Assembly (NCBI GenBank): GCA_016197305.1
Contig: JACPVZ010000092.1
Location: forward strand, 1-54,183
Reading direction: 5' to 3'
Origin: Nitrosomonadales bacterium
GTDB taxonomy: Bacteria > Pseudomonadota > Gammaproteobacteria > Burkholderiales > Gallionellaceae
DNA length: 54,183 nucleotides
The notes below the pieces were generated by a model that worked only from the letters and a program-made list of their open reading frames with translations, had not been told where the DNA came from and ran no database searches. The position numbers were made by a program, and so were the translations under genes. This document shows, one piece after another, positions 18,303 through 27,357 of the stretch (position 1 is the stretch's first letter; every line of letters starts with the position of its first letter).

Positions 18303-18398
18303 GAATCGATCTCCTTGCATGAGCGGATATGAACCCGCCGTATTGTCGCGGCAGCGCACGGCATTGTCCAGCTTGCCAACTGTGCTAACCTACGCCTG

Positions 18399-18854
18399 AT
18401 GAAAAATCCATTCGACCACCTTAGCACGCTTTTGCTCACCGCCTGGGTCGGCAGCCTGTGGGCCGTCGGCTATCTCGCGGTGCCGGTGCTGTTCAGCGCA
18501 CAACCCGACAGACAACTCGCCGGCATGCTGGCCGGGCGGATGTTCGCCGTCTCCGGCTATTTCGGCATGCTGTGCGCAGCCTGGCTGCTGGCACATCTGC
18601 TGTTGACCAAGGGGCGTTCCGCCCTGCGCACCGCGCCGTTCCGCATCATGGCCGCGATGCTGCTGATCGCGCTGGCGATCCAGTTCGGCATCCAGCCGGT
18701 GATGGCGGATCTCAAGCTGCAGGCGCTGCCGCTGGACGTGATGCACAGCGGCCTGGCCGGGCGGTTCAGGATGCTGCACGGCGCTTCGAGCATCGCCTAT
18801 CTGATCGAAAGCCTGCTCGGCGCCTATCTGCTCATCAAGACCGCGCGCAACTGA
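18399..18854 (+). CDS. DUF4149 (TMEM205-like) membrane protein
   Basis: A 151-residue protein with four hydrophobic helices (about 8-32, 46-68, 80-101 and 128-148). The LLTAWVGSLWAVGYLAVPVLF start and the FGIQPVMADLK and GLAGRFRMLHGASSIAYL segments are typical of DUF4149. Function is unknown. It is divergent from the DUF302 gene with a 96-bp gap and converges on pntAB. Confidence 0.87.
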   Translation: MKNPFDHLSTLLLTAWVGSLWAVGYLAVPVLFSAQPDRQLAGMLAGRMFAVSGYFGMLCAAWLLAHLLLTKGRSALRTAPFRIMAAMLLIALAIQFGIQPVMADLKLQALPLDVMHSGLAGRFRMLHGASSIAYLIESLLGAYLLIKTARN

Positions 18855-18910
18855 CTCTGTCGCACAAATAGAAAAATCCGCAACAGCGGGTCAACGAAAA
18901 ACCTGAACCC

Positions 18911-18943
18911 CAAAACAAAACGGAAGCCGCTTTGGCTTCCGTT
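18911..18943 (-). terminator. Rho-independent terminator for pntAB
   Basis: AACGGAAGCC, loop GCTTT, GGCTTCCGTT: a perfect 10-bp stem. On the minus strand it is followed by TTTTGTTTTG, which fits termination of the transhydrogenase transcript ending at 18991. It may also help stop the converging DUF4149 transcript. Confidence 0.8.
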
Positions 18944-18990
18944 CAAACAACTTGCGCCGCATCAGTGCGGATCGCCGTGGTACACCCCCG

Positions 18991-21630
18991 CTATGCTTTC
19001 AGCGCCACGAAAACCTCTTCCAGCATCTTCTTGGCATCGCTGAACAACATGCGGTTGTTCTCCTTGTAGAACAGCGGATTGTCCACGCCCGCATAGCCGG
19101 TAGCCATGCTGCGCTTCATCATGATGGAGGTCTTGGCCTTCCAGACTTCCAGCACCGGCATGCCTGCGATGGGGCTGGCCGGATCTTCCTGCGCAGCAGG
19201 GTTCACGATGTCGTTGGCGCCGATCACGATGGAAACATCGGTATCCGGGAAGTCCGCATTGATCTCATCCATCTCCATCACGATGTCGTAAGGCACCTTG
19301 GCTTCGGCCAGCAACACGTTCATGTGACCGGGCATGCGGCCGGCAACCGGATGGATGCCGAAGCGCACGTTGACGCCTTTCTCGCGCAGCAACTTGGTGA
19401 TCTCGTAGACCGTGTGCTGGGCCTGGGCCACGGCCATGCCGTATCCCGGCACGATGATCACGTTCTTCGCGGAGCTGAGCAGCTCTGCCGTCTCGGCGGC
19501 AGTAATCGCTGTCACTTCACCTGCCGGTTGGACATCTCCGCCCGCTTTCTTGGCGGGTGCCCCGCCGCCGAATCCGCCGGCAATCACGCTGATGAAGTTG
19601 CGGTTCATCGCGCGGCACATGATGTAGGAAAGGATCGCGCCGCTGGAGCCCACCAGCGCACCGGTGACGATCAGCAGGTCGTTGTTCAGCATGAAGCCGG
19701 TTGCCGCTGCCGCCCAGCCGGAGTAGCTGTTCAGCATGGACACCACCACCGGCATATCCGCGCCGCCGATGGCCATCACCATGTGGATCCCGAACAGCAG
19801 TGAAATCACCGTCATCACGGCCAGGCCTATCATGCCCGCGCTGACCGATTCGGCGTGCAGGAACTGCCAGCCGAACGCGATGACGACCAACAGGCCCGCC
19901 AGATTCATGAAGTGGCGTCCCGGCAACAACAGCGGTTTGCCGCCGATCTTGCCGGACAGTTTGCCGAAGGCGATGAGCGAGCCGGAAAGGGTCACCGCGC
20001 CTATCAGTATGCCCAGATAGATTTCAATCTCATGGATCGCCTTTTCCGCACTGGACAGATCCAGTGCGGCGACCGGGTCGATGTAGTTGGCGAAACCCAC
20101 CAGGCAGGCGGCCAGACCGACCAGGCTGTGCATCAGCGCGACCAGTTCCGGCATCTGCGTCATCTGCACCTTGCGCGCAGCATAGAGTCCGAGCACCAGC
20201 GCGCCGATGGCGATGATGCTGCTGATCGCATTGGTCACGCTCATCAACGGCGTATGCAGGGACGGCGTGACATTCCACACCACCATGTAGCCGACGAAAC
20301 ACGCGAGCACGAACACGGTGAAGTGGCCGAGGAACGCCGCGGGCGCGTAGGCACCGATCAGCAGGAACAGCAGCGCGGCGACACCGAACAGGACTGCGGT
20401 CTTTCCGGCTGATGCCGGAGCGCCACCGCTACCGTGGCCATGCGCGGCAGGCGCAGCAACAGGCTTGGCCGCCGGCTTGGGCGCAGCGGCCGGCTGTTTC
20501 GGCGCGGGAGCAGGCCAGGTGATTTCGCCGTTCTTGATCACCGTCAAGCCGCGGATCGCATCGTCCTCCATGTTGACGTTGATGACGCCGTCCTTGGTCT
20601 TGCACAGCTCCTCGGTCAGGCGGAACAGGTTGGTGGCATAGAGCGTCGAGGACTGCTTCGCCAGGCGGCTGACCAGGTCGGTGTAACCGATGATGGTCAC
20701 GCCGTGCTTCACCACTGCCTTGCCGGGCTCGGTCAATTCGCAGTTGCCGCCCCGCTCGGCCGCCATGTCGACGATGACGCTGCCCGGCTTCATGCTCTGC
20801 ACCATCTCTGCGGTGATCAGCTTGGGCGCGGGCTTGCCGGGGATCAGCGCGGTGGTGATGATGATGTCCACTTCCCTGGCCTGCTTGGCGTACATCTCGC
20901 GCTGTGCCTGCTGGAAGCCCTCGCTCATCACCTTGGCGTAGCCGCCGCCGCCGGAACCTTCTTCCTCATATTCGACCTTGACGAATTCGCCGCCCAGGGA
21001 CTTGACCTGGTCGGCCACTTCGGCACGGGTGTCGTTGGCGCGCACAATCGCGCCCAGGCCGGCCGCGGTGCCGATCGCCGCCAGACCGGCCACACCGGCG
21101 CCGGCGATGAAGACCTTGGCCGGAGGAACTTTTCCCGCGGCGGTGATCTGGCCGTTGAAGAAACGGCCGAAGGCGTTGGCAGCTTCGATCACGGCGCGGT
21201 AACCGCCGACACCGGCCTGCGAGGTCAGCGCGTCCATCTTCTGGGCGCGGGAGAGCGTGCGCGGCAACGCGTCGATGGCCAGCACGGTCGCCTTCTTCGC
21301 CGCCAGTTGCGCCATGAGCTCCGGATTTTGCGCCGGCCAGATGAAGCCGATCAGCGTGCCGCCTTCGCGCATCAAACCAACCTCGGCACTGGTCGGGACA
21401 GCCACCTTGAACACGATGTCGGATGCAGCCCACAGCTGGGGAGCACCTACAATGATTTCGGCACCTGCAGCGCGATAAGCGTCATCGCTGCAATTCGCGC
21501 CCTCTCCGGCGCCCGATTCAACCGCAACCTTGAAACCCAGCTTGACAAGCTTCTCTACGACCTCCGGCACCGTCGCGACCCGCTTCTCCCCTGCGGCTGT
21601 TTCACGGGGAATTCCTATCATTAGAGACAT
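18991..21630 (-). CDS. pntAB: NAD(P) transhydrogenase, alpha and beta subunits fused in one frame
   Basis: An 879-residue protein carrying PntA dI (about 1-370, NAD-binding fold [12 protein letters not shown]), a Pro/Ala-rich linker, membrane helices, and PntB dIII (about 700-879, [12 protein letters not shown] and [14 protein letters not shown]-binding motifs). The enzyme couples hydride transfer from NADH to NADP+ with proton flow. PntA sequence runs to [13 protein letters not shown] (about 478) and then becomes PntB at [11 protein letters not shown] (about 486). The last PntA helix and the first three PntB helices are missing compared with E. coli. The His in [11 protein letters not shown] and the [12 protein letters not shown] helix of the proton path are kept. 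A GAGGAAG site precedes the ATG. Activity is uncertain. Confidence 0.93.
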   Translation of the reverse strand: MSLMIGIPRETAAGEKRVATVPEVVEKLVKLGFKVAVESGAGEGANCSDDAYRAAGAEIIVGAPQLWAASDIVFKVAVPTSAEVGLMREGGTLIGFIWPAQNPELMAQLAAKKATVLAIDALPRTLSRAQKMDALTSQAGVGGYRAVIEAANAFGRFFNGQITAAGKVPPAKVFIAGAGVAGLAAIGTAAGLGAIVRANDTRAEVADQVKSLGGEFVKVEYEEEGSGGGGYAKVMSEGFQQAQREMYAKQAREVDIIITTALIPGKPAPKLITAEMVQSMKPGSVIVDMAAERGGNCELTEPGKAVVKHGVTIIGYTDLVSRLAKQSSTLYATNLFRLTEELCKTKDGVINVNMEDDAIRGLTVIKNGEITWPAPAPKQPAAAPKPAAKPVAAPAAHGHGSGGAPASAGKTAVLFGVAALLFLLIGAYAPAAFLGHFTVFVLACFVGYMVVWNVTPSLHTPLMSVTNAISSIIAIGALVLGLYAARKVQMTQMPELVALMHSLVGLAACLVGFANYIDPVAALDLSSAEKAIHEIEIYLGILIGAVTLSGSLIAFGKLSGKIGGKPLLLPGRHFMNLAGLLVVIAFGWQFLHAESVSAGMIGLAVMTVISLLFGIHMVMAIGGADMPVVVSMLNSYSGWAAAATGFMLNNDLLIVTGALVGSSGAILSYIMCRAMNRNFISVIAGGFGGGAPAKKAGGDVQPAGEVTAITAAETAELLSSAKNVIIVPGYGMAVAQAQHTVYEITKLLREKGVNVRFGIHPVAGRMPGHMNVLLAEAKVPYDIVMEMDEINADFPDTDVSIVIGANDIVNPAAQEDPASPIAGMPVLEVWKAKTSIMMKRSMATGYAGVDNPLFYKENNRMLFSDAKKMLEEVFVALKA

Positions 21631-21858
21631 GCAGTCTTCCTCTTAACTGTTGGCGTTATTCTGAAAAATGCCCGGGTGAACGGGGCGAATATTTCCACAA
21701 GAATATTTCTGCCGATTATATACGACCTCTTTTCACTACTGCGCGGCATTGTGAGCCCAATCTCCGCGCCACAACCAAAAGACCGGCGCATCCGCATCAC
21801 AACCGACATGCTCCGGACTCCATCATAGATGGCGACAAGGGCGATCCGGGGCATCCGG

Positions 21859-21864
21859 TATAAT
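21859..21864 (+). promoter_or_regulatory. Possible -10 element of mutL (leaderless transcript)
   Basis: A perfect TATAAT preceded by GG ends 7 nt before the mutL ATG at 21872. Initiation about 7 nt downstream would put the first base at or next to the start codon, and no Shine-Dalgarno is seen. A good -35 is not visible, so this is a suggestion only. Confidence 0.35.
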
Positions 21865-21871
21865 CCGCGCC

Positions 21872-23689
21872 ATGCCTTCCATACACCTGCTCCCCGATTT
21901 ACTCATCAACCAGATCGCCGCCGGCGAAGTGATCGAGCGTCCCGCCTCCGCACTGAAGGAACTGCTGGAGAACAGCCTGGATGCGGGCGCGACCAGCATC
22001 GACGTGCAACTGGAAAGCGGCGGAATCAAGCTGCTGCGCGTGCGCGACAACGGCAAGGGCATCGCCAAAGACGAGCTGAAGCTGGCGCTGATGCGCCACG
22101 CGACCAGCAAGATCGCCTCGTTGGACGATCTGCAGAAGGTCGCCAGCATGGGCTTTCGCGGCGAGGCATTGGCCAGCATGGCGGCGGTGGCACAGCTCAC
22201 ACTGTCGAGTCGCACCGCTGAAGACACACACGGATGGAAGGTCGAGGCGATGGACGGGCAACTCAGCGCCCCCATCCCCGCCAGCCATGCGCAAGGCACC
22301 ACGGTGGAAATACGCGAGCTGTATTTCAACACCCCGGCGCGGCGCAAATTCCTGAAAACCGAATCCACCGAATTCGCCTGGTGCGAAGAGGCCTTCAAGC
22401 GCATCGCGCTGTCGCGCCCGGATGTCGCGTTCTCGCTGCAACACAACGGCAGGACCGTCTGGCAGCTGCCCGCGCAAGCCATCACCGAGCGCATCGCCGC
22501 GATCCTCGGCGCGGAATTCGGCCAAGCCGCCGTGCAGGTGGAACGTCAGGCGGCGAGCCTGTCGCTGCAAGGCCTGGCCGCGCTACCCGCCTATTCGCGT
22601 TCTAACCGTGACGCGCAATATTTCTTCGTCAACGGCCGCTTCGTGCGCGACAAAGTCGCCAGCCACGCGCTGCGCCAAGCCTATCAGGATATCCTGCATC
22701 ACCAGCGCCATCCGGCGTTCGTGCTATTTCTCGACATGCCGCCGGAACAGGTGGATGTGAACGTGCATCCCGCCAAGAGCGAAGTACGCTTTCGCGAGAG
22801 CCAAGGCATCCATCAATTCATCTTCCATACCTTGCAGGAAGCGCTCGCAGTTCCCGCCAGCGGGCGGGAGACCCGCGCGCCATCGACTCCTCAGCCCGCT
22901 CCGTATATTCCGGCACAACAATCCATGCGCCTGGGCGTTGCAGAAAAAGAGGCGGCTTATCGCCTGTGGGAATCACAAACGAACAACAACGTAGGATGGG
23001 TTGAGCCCTTCGGCAACGCTCAGGATAAACTCCGCGATACCCATCACTCCTCAACGCAAGCAAACGATGGGTATCGCGTTGCTCCACCCATCCTACAAGA
23101 CACCGAACACCCATTGGGGTTTGCATTAGCCCAGCTCTCCGGCGTCTACATCCTCGCGCAGAACACCCAGGGGCTGATCGTCGTGGACATGCACGCCGCG
23201 CACGAGCGTATCGTGTACGAAAAGCTCAAGGCCGCGCTGGACAGCGAGCGCATCGCCACCCAGCCGCTGCTGATCCCGGTGAGCTTCTACGCCGAGCCGC
23301 TGGATGTCGCGACCGTAGAGGCCGAGCAGGAGGCGCTGCACAAACTCGGCTTCGACATCGCCCCGCTCTCGCCCACCATGCTGGCGATACGCGCGATGCC
23401 GGTGATGCTCAAGCAATCCGAGGCCGAAGCCGCCGCGCAGGACGTGATCGCCGAGCTGCGCGAATATGGCGCCTCCCGCACCATGACCGAACGGCGCGAC
23501 GAACTGCTCGCCACCCTCGCCTGCCACGGCGCGGTGCGCGCCAACCGAACCTTGAGCGTCACCGAGATGAACGCGCTGCTGCGCGAAATGGAACAGACCG
23601 AACGCTCCGGCCAGTGCAACCACGGCAGGCCGACGTGGTTCCAGTTGAGCATGAGTGATCTGGACAAGATGTTCATGCGCGGGAAATAG
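21872..23689 (+). CDS. mutL: DNA mismatch repair protein MutL
   Basis: A 605-residue MutL, the ATPase that links MutS mismatch recognition to strand cutting and unwinding. The N-terminal GHKL domain is intact: IAAGEVIERPASALKELLENSLDAG (Glu and Asn of the ATP site), RDNGKGI, and MGFRGEAL. The transducer domain runs to about 335 and the C-terminal dimerisation domain starts near 413 (LGFALAQLSGVYILA). No endonuclease DQHAxxER motif is seen; the equivalent reads DMHAAHER. The linker (about 374-409) is encoded by a palindromic repeat element inserted in frame. The linker is normally variable and tolerant, so function is probably kept. Confidence 0.95.
   Translation: MPSIHLLPDLLINQIAAGEVIERPASALKELLENSLDAGATSIDVQLESGGIKLLRVRDNGKGIAKDELKLALMRHATSKIASLDDLQKVASMGFRGEALASMAAVAQLTLSSRTAEDTHGWKVEAMDGQLSAPIPASHAQGTTVEIRELYFNTPARRKFLKTESTEFAWCEEAFKRIALSRPDVAFSLQHNGRTVWQLPAQAITERIAAILGAEFGQAAVQVERQAASLSLQGLAALPAYSRSNRDAQYFFVNGRFVRDKVASHALRQAYQDILHHQRHPAFVLFLDMPPEQVDVNVHPAKSEVRFRESQGIHQFIFHTLQEALAVPASGRETRAPSTPQPAPYIPAQQSMRLGVAEKEAAYRLWESQTNNNVGWVEPFGNAQDKLRDTHHSSTQANDGYRVAPPILQDTEHPLGFALAQLSGVYILAQNTQGLIVVDMHAAHERIVYEKLKAALDSERIATQPLLIPVSFYAEPLDVATVEAEQEALHKLGFDIAPLSPTMLAIRAMPVMLKQSEAEAAAQDVIAELREYGASRTMTERRDELLATLACHGAVRANRTLSVTEMNALLREMEQTERSGQCNHGRPTWFQLSMSDLDKMFMRGK
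22991..23096. repeat. Composite palindromic repeat inside the mutL linker
   Basis: The 106-bp element starts GTAGGATGGGTTGAG and ends CTCCACCCATCCTAC, near-perfect inverted ends. Inside, GCGATACCCATC and GATGGGTATCGC form a second perfect inverted pair. The left unit is interrupted by CCTTCGGCAACGCTCAGGATAAACT, which resembles the separate repeat at 34401-34440, so one repeat seems nested in another. It adds 35 codons without a stop or frameshift. Confidence 0.85.
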
Positions 23690-23690
23690 A

Positions 23691-23714
23691 GTGGATAAGC
23701 GCAGCGCATCCCTC
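23691..23714. repeat. Short palindromic repeat directly after mutL
   Basis: GTGGATAAGCGCAGCGCATCCCTC begins 2 nt after the mutL stop. GGATAAGCGC and GCGCATCCC are imperfect inverted arms. It resembles the left part of the repeat at 30258-30320 (GGTGGATAAGCACATCCAC). It may be a fragment of the same family. Confidence 0.5.
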
Positions 23715-23753
23715 ATTGCTTTTGTAGACGACTCTTTAACATATGAGTAAATT

Positions 23754-24449
23754 ATGTCAATAGACAACCACGAAAATGCTCCTCAAAAAGACAAGCCGTT
23801 ATCTCCTATTGCCAAGTTCACTGAAGAGCACCCCCTTACCTTTTTAATATCTTTAATCTACTCAATATCTTTCATAACAGGCATATTTTTTGGAGAAGCA
23901 CTGTTTTTTACAAAATTTAAAGGCGGTGTGTTTTCTTACAAAGAGTCCCCAAGCCTCTTTATTATAAATTTCGTATTCAGCTCAGCCATATTTTCCATTA
24001 GTGCTAGCTGGTTATGGCACCATTACAAGCCAAATCGCACCCAACATTCGATTCAAAATATTGATGCTCCGTTGCTGCCATTCGCATGGATGACACTACC
24101 ACCACATCGAATCGTTGCACTCGCATTTTTCGCACCTTTTGTGCTTGCCATTGTTGCAGGAGTCATTTTGTGGGATGACCTCCACAAACAGTCCAACGTA
24201 ATACCTTGGATTTTTTACCAGCCAGTTATTTTGAAAATTTTTGGAGTGGGTTTAGCCGCTCTGTTAATTAGTATATGCCTATGGAGAAGCGGCGCATCCA
24301 TGTCGTCTAGGTCACAAGCTATTGTTGTAGCAGTAGCAGTTGCACTTACCATAATTAGCTGGGGGATTATCCAAATGTTTTCTATGATCGTTGCGTTTAT
24401 TACAAGCATATGGTGGTGGACACCTCAAAGGAAAAGCAATGCTCAATAA
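23754..24449 (+). CDS. AT-rich orphan membrane protein, unknown family
   Basis: A 231-residue protein with a polar N-terminus (about 1-27) and five or six hydrophobic helices (about 28-52, 65-88, 118-142, 152-176 and 185-220), ending in a Trp-rich segment and a polar tail. Codon use differs sharply from its neighbours: many A/T third positions and Lys, Ile, Phe and Asn-rich composition, in contrast to the GC-rich mutL and MFS genes. This suggests recent acquisition. There is a palindromic repeat just upstream and a second one inside mutL. I do not recognise the family and propose no function. Confidence 0.75.
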   Translation: MSIDNHENAPQKDKPLSPIAKFTEEHPLTFLISLIYSISFITGIFFGEALFFTKFKGGVFSYKESPSLFIINFVFSSAIFSISASWLWHHYKPNRTQHSIQNIDAPLLPFAWMTLPPHRIVALAFFAPFVLAIVAGVILWDDLHKQSNVIPWIFYQPVILKIFGVGLAALLISICLWRSGASMSSRSQAIVVAVAVALTIISWGIIQMFSMIVAFITSIWWWTPQRKSNAQ

Positions 24450-24524
24450 ATGCAAAAAGGTTGTTTCAAAGAGTGAGATAACTAGAGCCTGAATGAGCTA
24501 GGCTCTGTTTGATTTCAATCAACG

Positions 24525-25724
24525 ATGACACACTCAACAACCACCCGCATCGCCTTCGCCAGCTTCATCGGCACCGCCATCGAGTTCTACGATTTCTACA
24601 TCTACGGCCTCGCGGTGGCGATGGTGATCGGGCCGGTGTTCTTTCCCGGCAGCGACCCGGCGGCACAGGCGCTGAACGCGTTCCTCACCTTCGGCATCGC
24701 CTTCCTCGCGCGCCCGTTCGGCGCGCTGCTGTTCGGACATTTCGGCGACAGAGTGGGAAGGAAAGTGACGCTGGTAGCATCCTTGCTGGTGATGGGCATT
24801 TCGACGATGCTGATCGGCTTCCTGCCCGGCTTTGATTCCATCGGCTGGGCCGCGCCCGCGCTGCTGTGCCTGCTGCGTTTCGGACAGGGCATCGGCCTCG
24901 GCGGCGAATGGGGCGGCGCGGCGTTGCTGGCGGCGGAGTATGCGCCTGAGGGCAGGCGTGGCTGGTTCGGCATGTTCCCGCAACTCGGCCCGCCGATAGG
25001 ATTCCTGTGCGCGGTCGGCAGCTTCCTGCTGCTGTCGCAGTGGCTGGACGACGAACAGTTTCGCGCCTGGGGCTGGCGCATCCCGTTCCTCGCCAGCGCG
25101 GCGCTGGTGATCGTCGGGCTGTATGTGCGGCTGAAACTCGCGGAGACCCCGGTGTTCGCCAAGGCATTGGCAACGCACCAGCCGGTCAAGCTGCCGCTGG
25201 CAGAATTATTCAGGCATCACGCCAAGCCGCTGCTGCTGGGCGCGCTGGCGATGGTGGTGTGCTATGCGCTGTTCTACATCACCACGGTGTTCGCGCTGAG
25301 CTACGGCGTCGCCACGCTCGGCATCCCGCGCCCGCAATTCCTCGCGATGCTGTGCGTCGCGGTGCTGTTCATGGCCGCGGCCACACCGCTCTCCGCGATC
25401 GCGGGCGACCGCTATGGACGCCGCCCGATACTGATGGTTGCTGGCTTTGCGGCCTTGTTGTCCGGATTTCTGCTCGCACCGATGCTGGGCAGCGGCTCGA
25501 CATTGCAGATCACCGTCTTTCTCTCCATCGAACTGTTCCTGATGGGCGCGACTTTCGCACCGATGGGCGCGCTGCTGCCGGAACTGTTCCCGACATCGGT
25601 GCGCTACACCGGCGCGGGCGCGGCCTACAATCTGGGCGGCATCCTCGGCGCCTCGCTCGCGCCTTACCTCGCGCAACAACTGGTGCAATACGGCGGCCTC
25701 GCCTGGGTGGGCGGGTATATCTAG
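24525..25724 (+). CDS. MFS transporter, metabolite:H+ symporter (MHS) family, ended early by amber codon
   Basis: A 12-helix carrier of the MHS branch (ProP, KgtP and citrate-like transporters). Family marks are SFIGTAIEFYDFYIYG at the N-terminus, FGHFGDRVGRKVTLV in loop 2-3, RFGQGIGLGGEWGGAALLAAEYAP in helix 4-5, and GDRYGRRPIL in loop 8-9. The frame ends at TAG (25722-25724) in the last helix; the next 22 codons in the same frame still encode the expected end of the family. The visible product has 399 residues. It lacks half of helix 12 and the cytoplasmic tail. The substrate cannot be inferred. Confidence 0.88.
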   Translation: MTHSTTTRIAFASFIGTAIEFYDFYIYGLAVAMVIGPVFFPGSDPAAQALNAFLTFGIAFLARPFGALLFGHFGDRVGRKVTLVASLLVMGISTMLIGFLPGFDSIGWAAPALLCLLRFGQGIGLGGEWGGAALLAAEYAPEGRRGWFGMFPQLGPPIGFLCAVGSFLLLSQWLDDEQFRAWGWRIPFLASAALVIVGLYVRLKLAETPVFAKALATHQPVKLPLAELFRHHAKPLLLGALAMVVCYALFYITTVFALSYGVATLGIPRPQFLAMLCVAVLFMAAATPLSAIAGDRYGRRPILMVAGFAALLSGFLLAPMLGSGSTLQITVFLSIELFLMGATFAPMGALLPELFPTSVRYTGAGAAYNLGGILGASLAPYLAQQLVQYGGLAWVGGYI

Positions 25725-25793
25725 GTTGCGGCGGCGATCAGTCTGCTGGCGGTGTGGATGATGGGCGAGACGCGAGACAGGGAGCTGGCATGA
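25725..25793 (+). pseudogene. C-terminal remainder of the MFS transporter after in-frame TAG
   Basis: VAAAISLLAVWMMGETRDRELA follows the amber stop in the same frame and ends at a TGA. It matches the family's usual C-terminus (helix 12 end and the ETRD motif). With it the protein would be 422 residues, which is normal. A single-base change from TCG (Ser) to TAG would explain the break. Confidence 0.75.
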
Positions 25794-25804
25794 ACTATCC
25801 AGCA

Positions 25805-25896
25805 CGTCATTCCCGCGTAGCGGGACAGCATTCAGGTTTTGTCCGCTTCGCAGGTTATTCGTTTTTTGCTGGATTCCCGCCTGCGCGGAAATGACG
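25805..25896. repeat. Palindromic repeat with CGTCATTCCCGCG ends
   Basis: It starts CGTCATTCCCGCGTAGCGGGA and ends TTCCCGCCTGCGCGGAAATGACG, inverted ends of about 20 bp separated by an AT-richer core. The same end sequence occurs at 34547. The ATTCCC-N8-GGGA(AT) form recalls the dRS3 repeats of Neisseria. It lies between the MFS gene and miaA. Confidence 0.8.
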
Positions 25897-25906
25897 GTGT
25901 CTTAAC

Positions 25907-26830
25907 ATGATCCCCCTGCCCCCCACCATCTTCCTGATGGGCCCCACTGCCAGCGGCAAGACCGGTGTCGCGGTGGAGCTGGCGCAGCGCCTGCCGGTGG
26001 AACTGATCAGCGTGGATTCGGCGCTGGTGTTCCGCGACATGGACATCGGTACCGCCAAGCCGGATGCCGCGACACTCGCGAGAGCGCCGCACCACCTGAT
26101 CGACATCATCGATCCCACCGAAGCCTACTCCGCCGCCGCGTTTCGCCACGATGCGCTGCGTTTGATGAAAGACATCACCGCGCGCGGCAAGATTCCGCTG
26201 CTGGTCGGCGGCACGATGCTGTACTTCAAGGCGCTGCGCGAGGGACTCAGCGACCTGCCGCCATCCGACCCGGAGATCCGCGCCGCGCTCGATGCCGAGA
26301 TCGCAGAACACGGCATAGCATGGCTGCACAGCGAGCTGTCCAAGGTCGATGCCGAGACTGCAGCGCGCCTGCATGCCACCGACACGCAGCGCATCCAGCG
26401 CGCAATGGAAATCTATCGCATCAGCGGGAAGCCGATGTCCGCCTTGCTCGGCCAACATGAAAACGCCGGGCTTCCCTACCACATCCTCCCGATCGCCCTC
26501 GTCCCCTCCGACCGCTCAAAGCTCCACGCCCGCATCGCGACGCGCTTCAAGACGATGCTGGAACAGGGTCTGCTGGACGAACTGCGCATGCTCAGGGAAA
26601 AATATCCGCTGCACGCTGACCTGACTGCGATGCGCTGCGTGGGCTACCGGCAGGCCTGGCAATACATGGACGGCGAAATCGACGCAGGGCAATTGCTGGA
26701 GACCGGCATCGCCGCGACTCGGCAACTGGCAAAACGCCAGCTGACCTGGCTGCGTGCCATGCCGGACAACATCGAACTGGATTGCCTTGCGCCTGATTTA
26801 TTGCAGAAGGTACTCGGCATACTTCCATGA
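25907..26830 (+). CDS. miaA: tRNA dimethylallyltransferase MiaA
   Basis: A 307-residue enzyme that adds a dimethylallyl group to A37 of tRNAs reading UNN codons. The P-loop is [15 protein letters not shown] (about 11-25), followed by [34 protein letters not shown] and the [13 protein letters not shown] segment. The C-terminal part has [15 protein letters not shown] and [12 protein letters not shown], all typical. Length is normal. It overlaps the macrodomain gene by 4 bp (ATGA). Confidence 0.97.
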   Translation: MIPLPPTIFLMGPTASGKTGVAVELAQRLPVELISVDSALVFRDMDIGTAKPDAATLARAPHHLIDIIDPTEAYSAAAFRHDALRLMKDITARGKIPLLVGGTMLYFKALREGLSDLPPSDPEIRAALDAEIAEHGIAWLHSELSKVDAETAARLHATDTQRIQRAMEIYRISGKPMSALLGQHENAGLPYHILPIALVPSDRSKLHARIATRFKTMLEQGLLDELRMLREKYPLHADLTAMRCVGYRQAWQYMDGEIDAGQLLETGIAATRQLAKRQLTWLRAMPDNIELDCLAPDLLQKVLGILP

Positions 26831-27330
26831 CCACTCTGCGCGCACTCCAGGGCGACATCACCCACCTCCACGTCGATGCGATCGTCAACGCGGCGAACTC
26901 GTCGCTGCTGGGCGGGGGCGGCGTGGACGGAGCGATCCATAGAGCGGCGGGGCCGGATTTACTGGAGGAATGCCGCACGCTGGGCGGCTGCCCGACCGGG
27001 CAGGCGCGGCTGACGCACGGCTACAAGCTGCCTGCGAAGTTCGTGATCCACACGGCAGGTCCAATCTGGCATGGCGGCACGCAAAACGAGGCAAAGCTGC
27101 TGGCCTCATGCTACCGCGAGAGTCTGGCCCTCGCCGCCTCACAGGGACTGGCCAGCATCGCATTCCCCTGCATCAGCACCGGCGTGTATGGCTATCCGCC
27201 GGAACAGGCGGCCGAGGTCGTGATTGCGGCGGTGCGCGATCAGTTGCGCGCGCCCGGTTCGTTGCGCGAGGTAATTTTTTGCTGTTATTCGCAGAGCGAT
27301 CTGGCGCTCTACCAGTCGCACCTTGGATAG
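26827..27330 (+). CDS. Macrodomain O-acetyl-ADP-ribose deacetylase (YmdB-like)
   Basis: A 167-residue single macrodomain that binds ADP-ribose and, in YmdB-type enzymes, removes acetyl or ADP-ribosyl groups. The catalytic and binding loops are present: [23 protein letters not shown] (Asn and Asp of the active site) and the ISTGVYGYP loop that grips the diphosphate. YmdB in E. coli also modulates RNase III; whether that holds here is unknown. The start overlaps the miaA stop (ATGA), so expression is probably coupled. Confidence 0.93.
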   Translation: MTTLRALQGDITHLHVDAIVNAANSSLLGGGGVDGAIHRAAGPDLLEECRTLGGCPTGQARLTHGYKLPAKFVIHTAGPIWHGGTQNEAKLLASCYRESLALAASQGLASIAFPCISTGVYGYPPEQAAEVVIAAVRDQLRAPGSLREVIFCCYSQSDLALYQSHLG

Positions 27331-27357
27331 TCGAGCCGGCGGGTTACCGCGGAAGAT

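Noticed and set aside
20434-21624. Long plus-strand ORF (396 aa) opposite pntAB
   Set aside because: It is antisense to a clear transhydrogenase reading frame, has a His/Gly/Arg-rich shadow composition and no domain. Other long antisense ORFs at 4743-6047, 35076-36644 and 47235-48527 were rejected for the same reason.
2593-25724. Full reassignment of TAG to an amino acid
   Set aside because: Several genes here end properly at TAG (cheZ, mutL, macrodomain, carbonic-anhydrase-like), so TAG still works as a stop.
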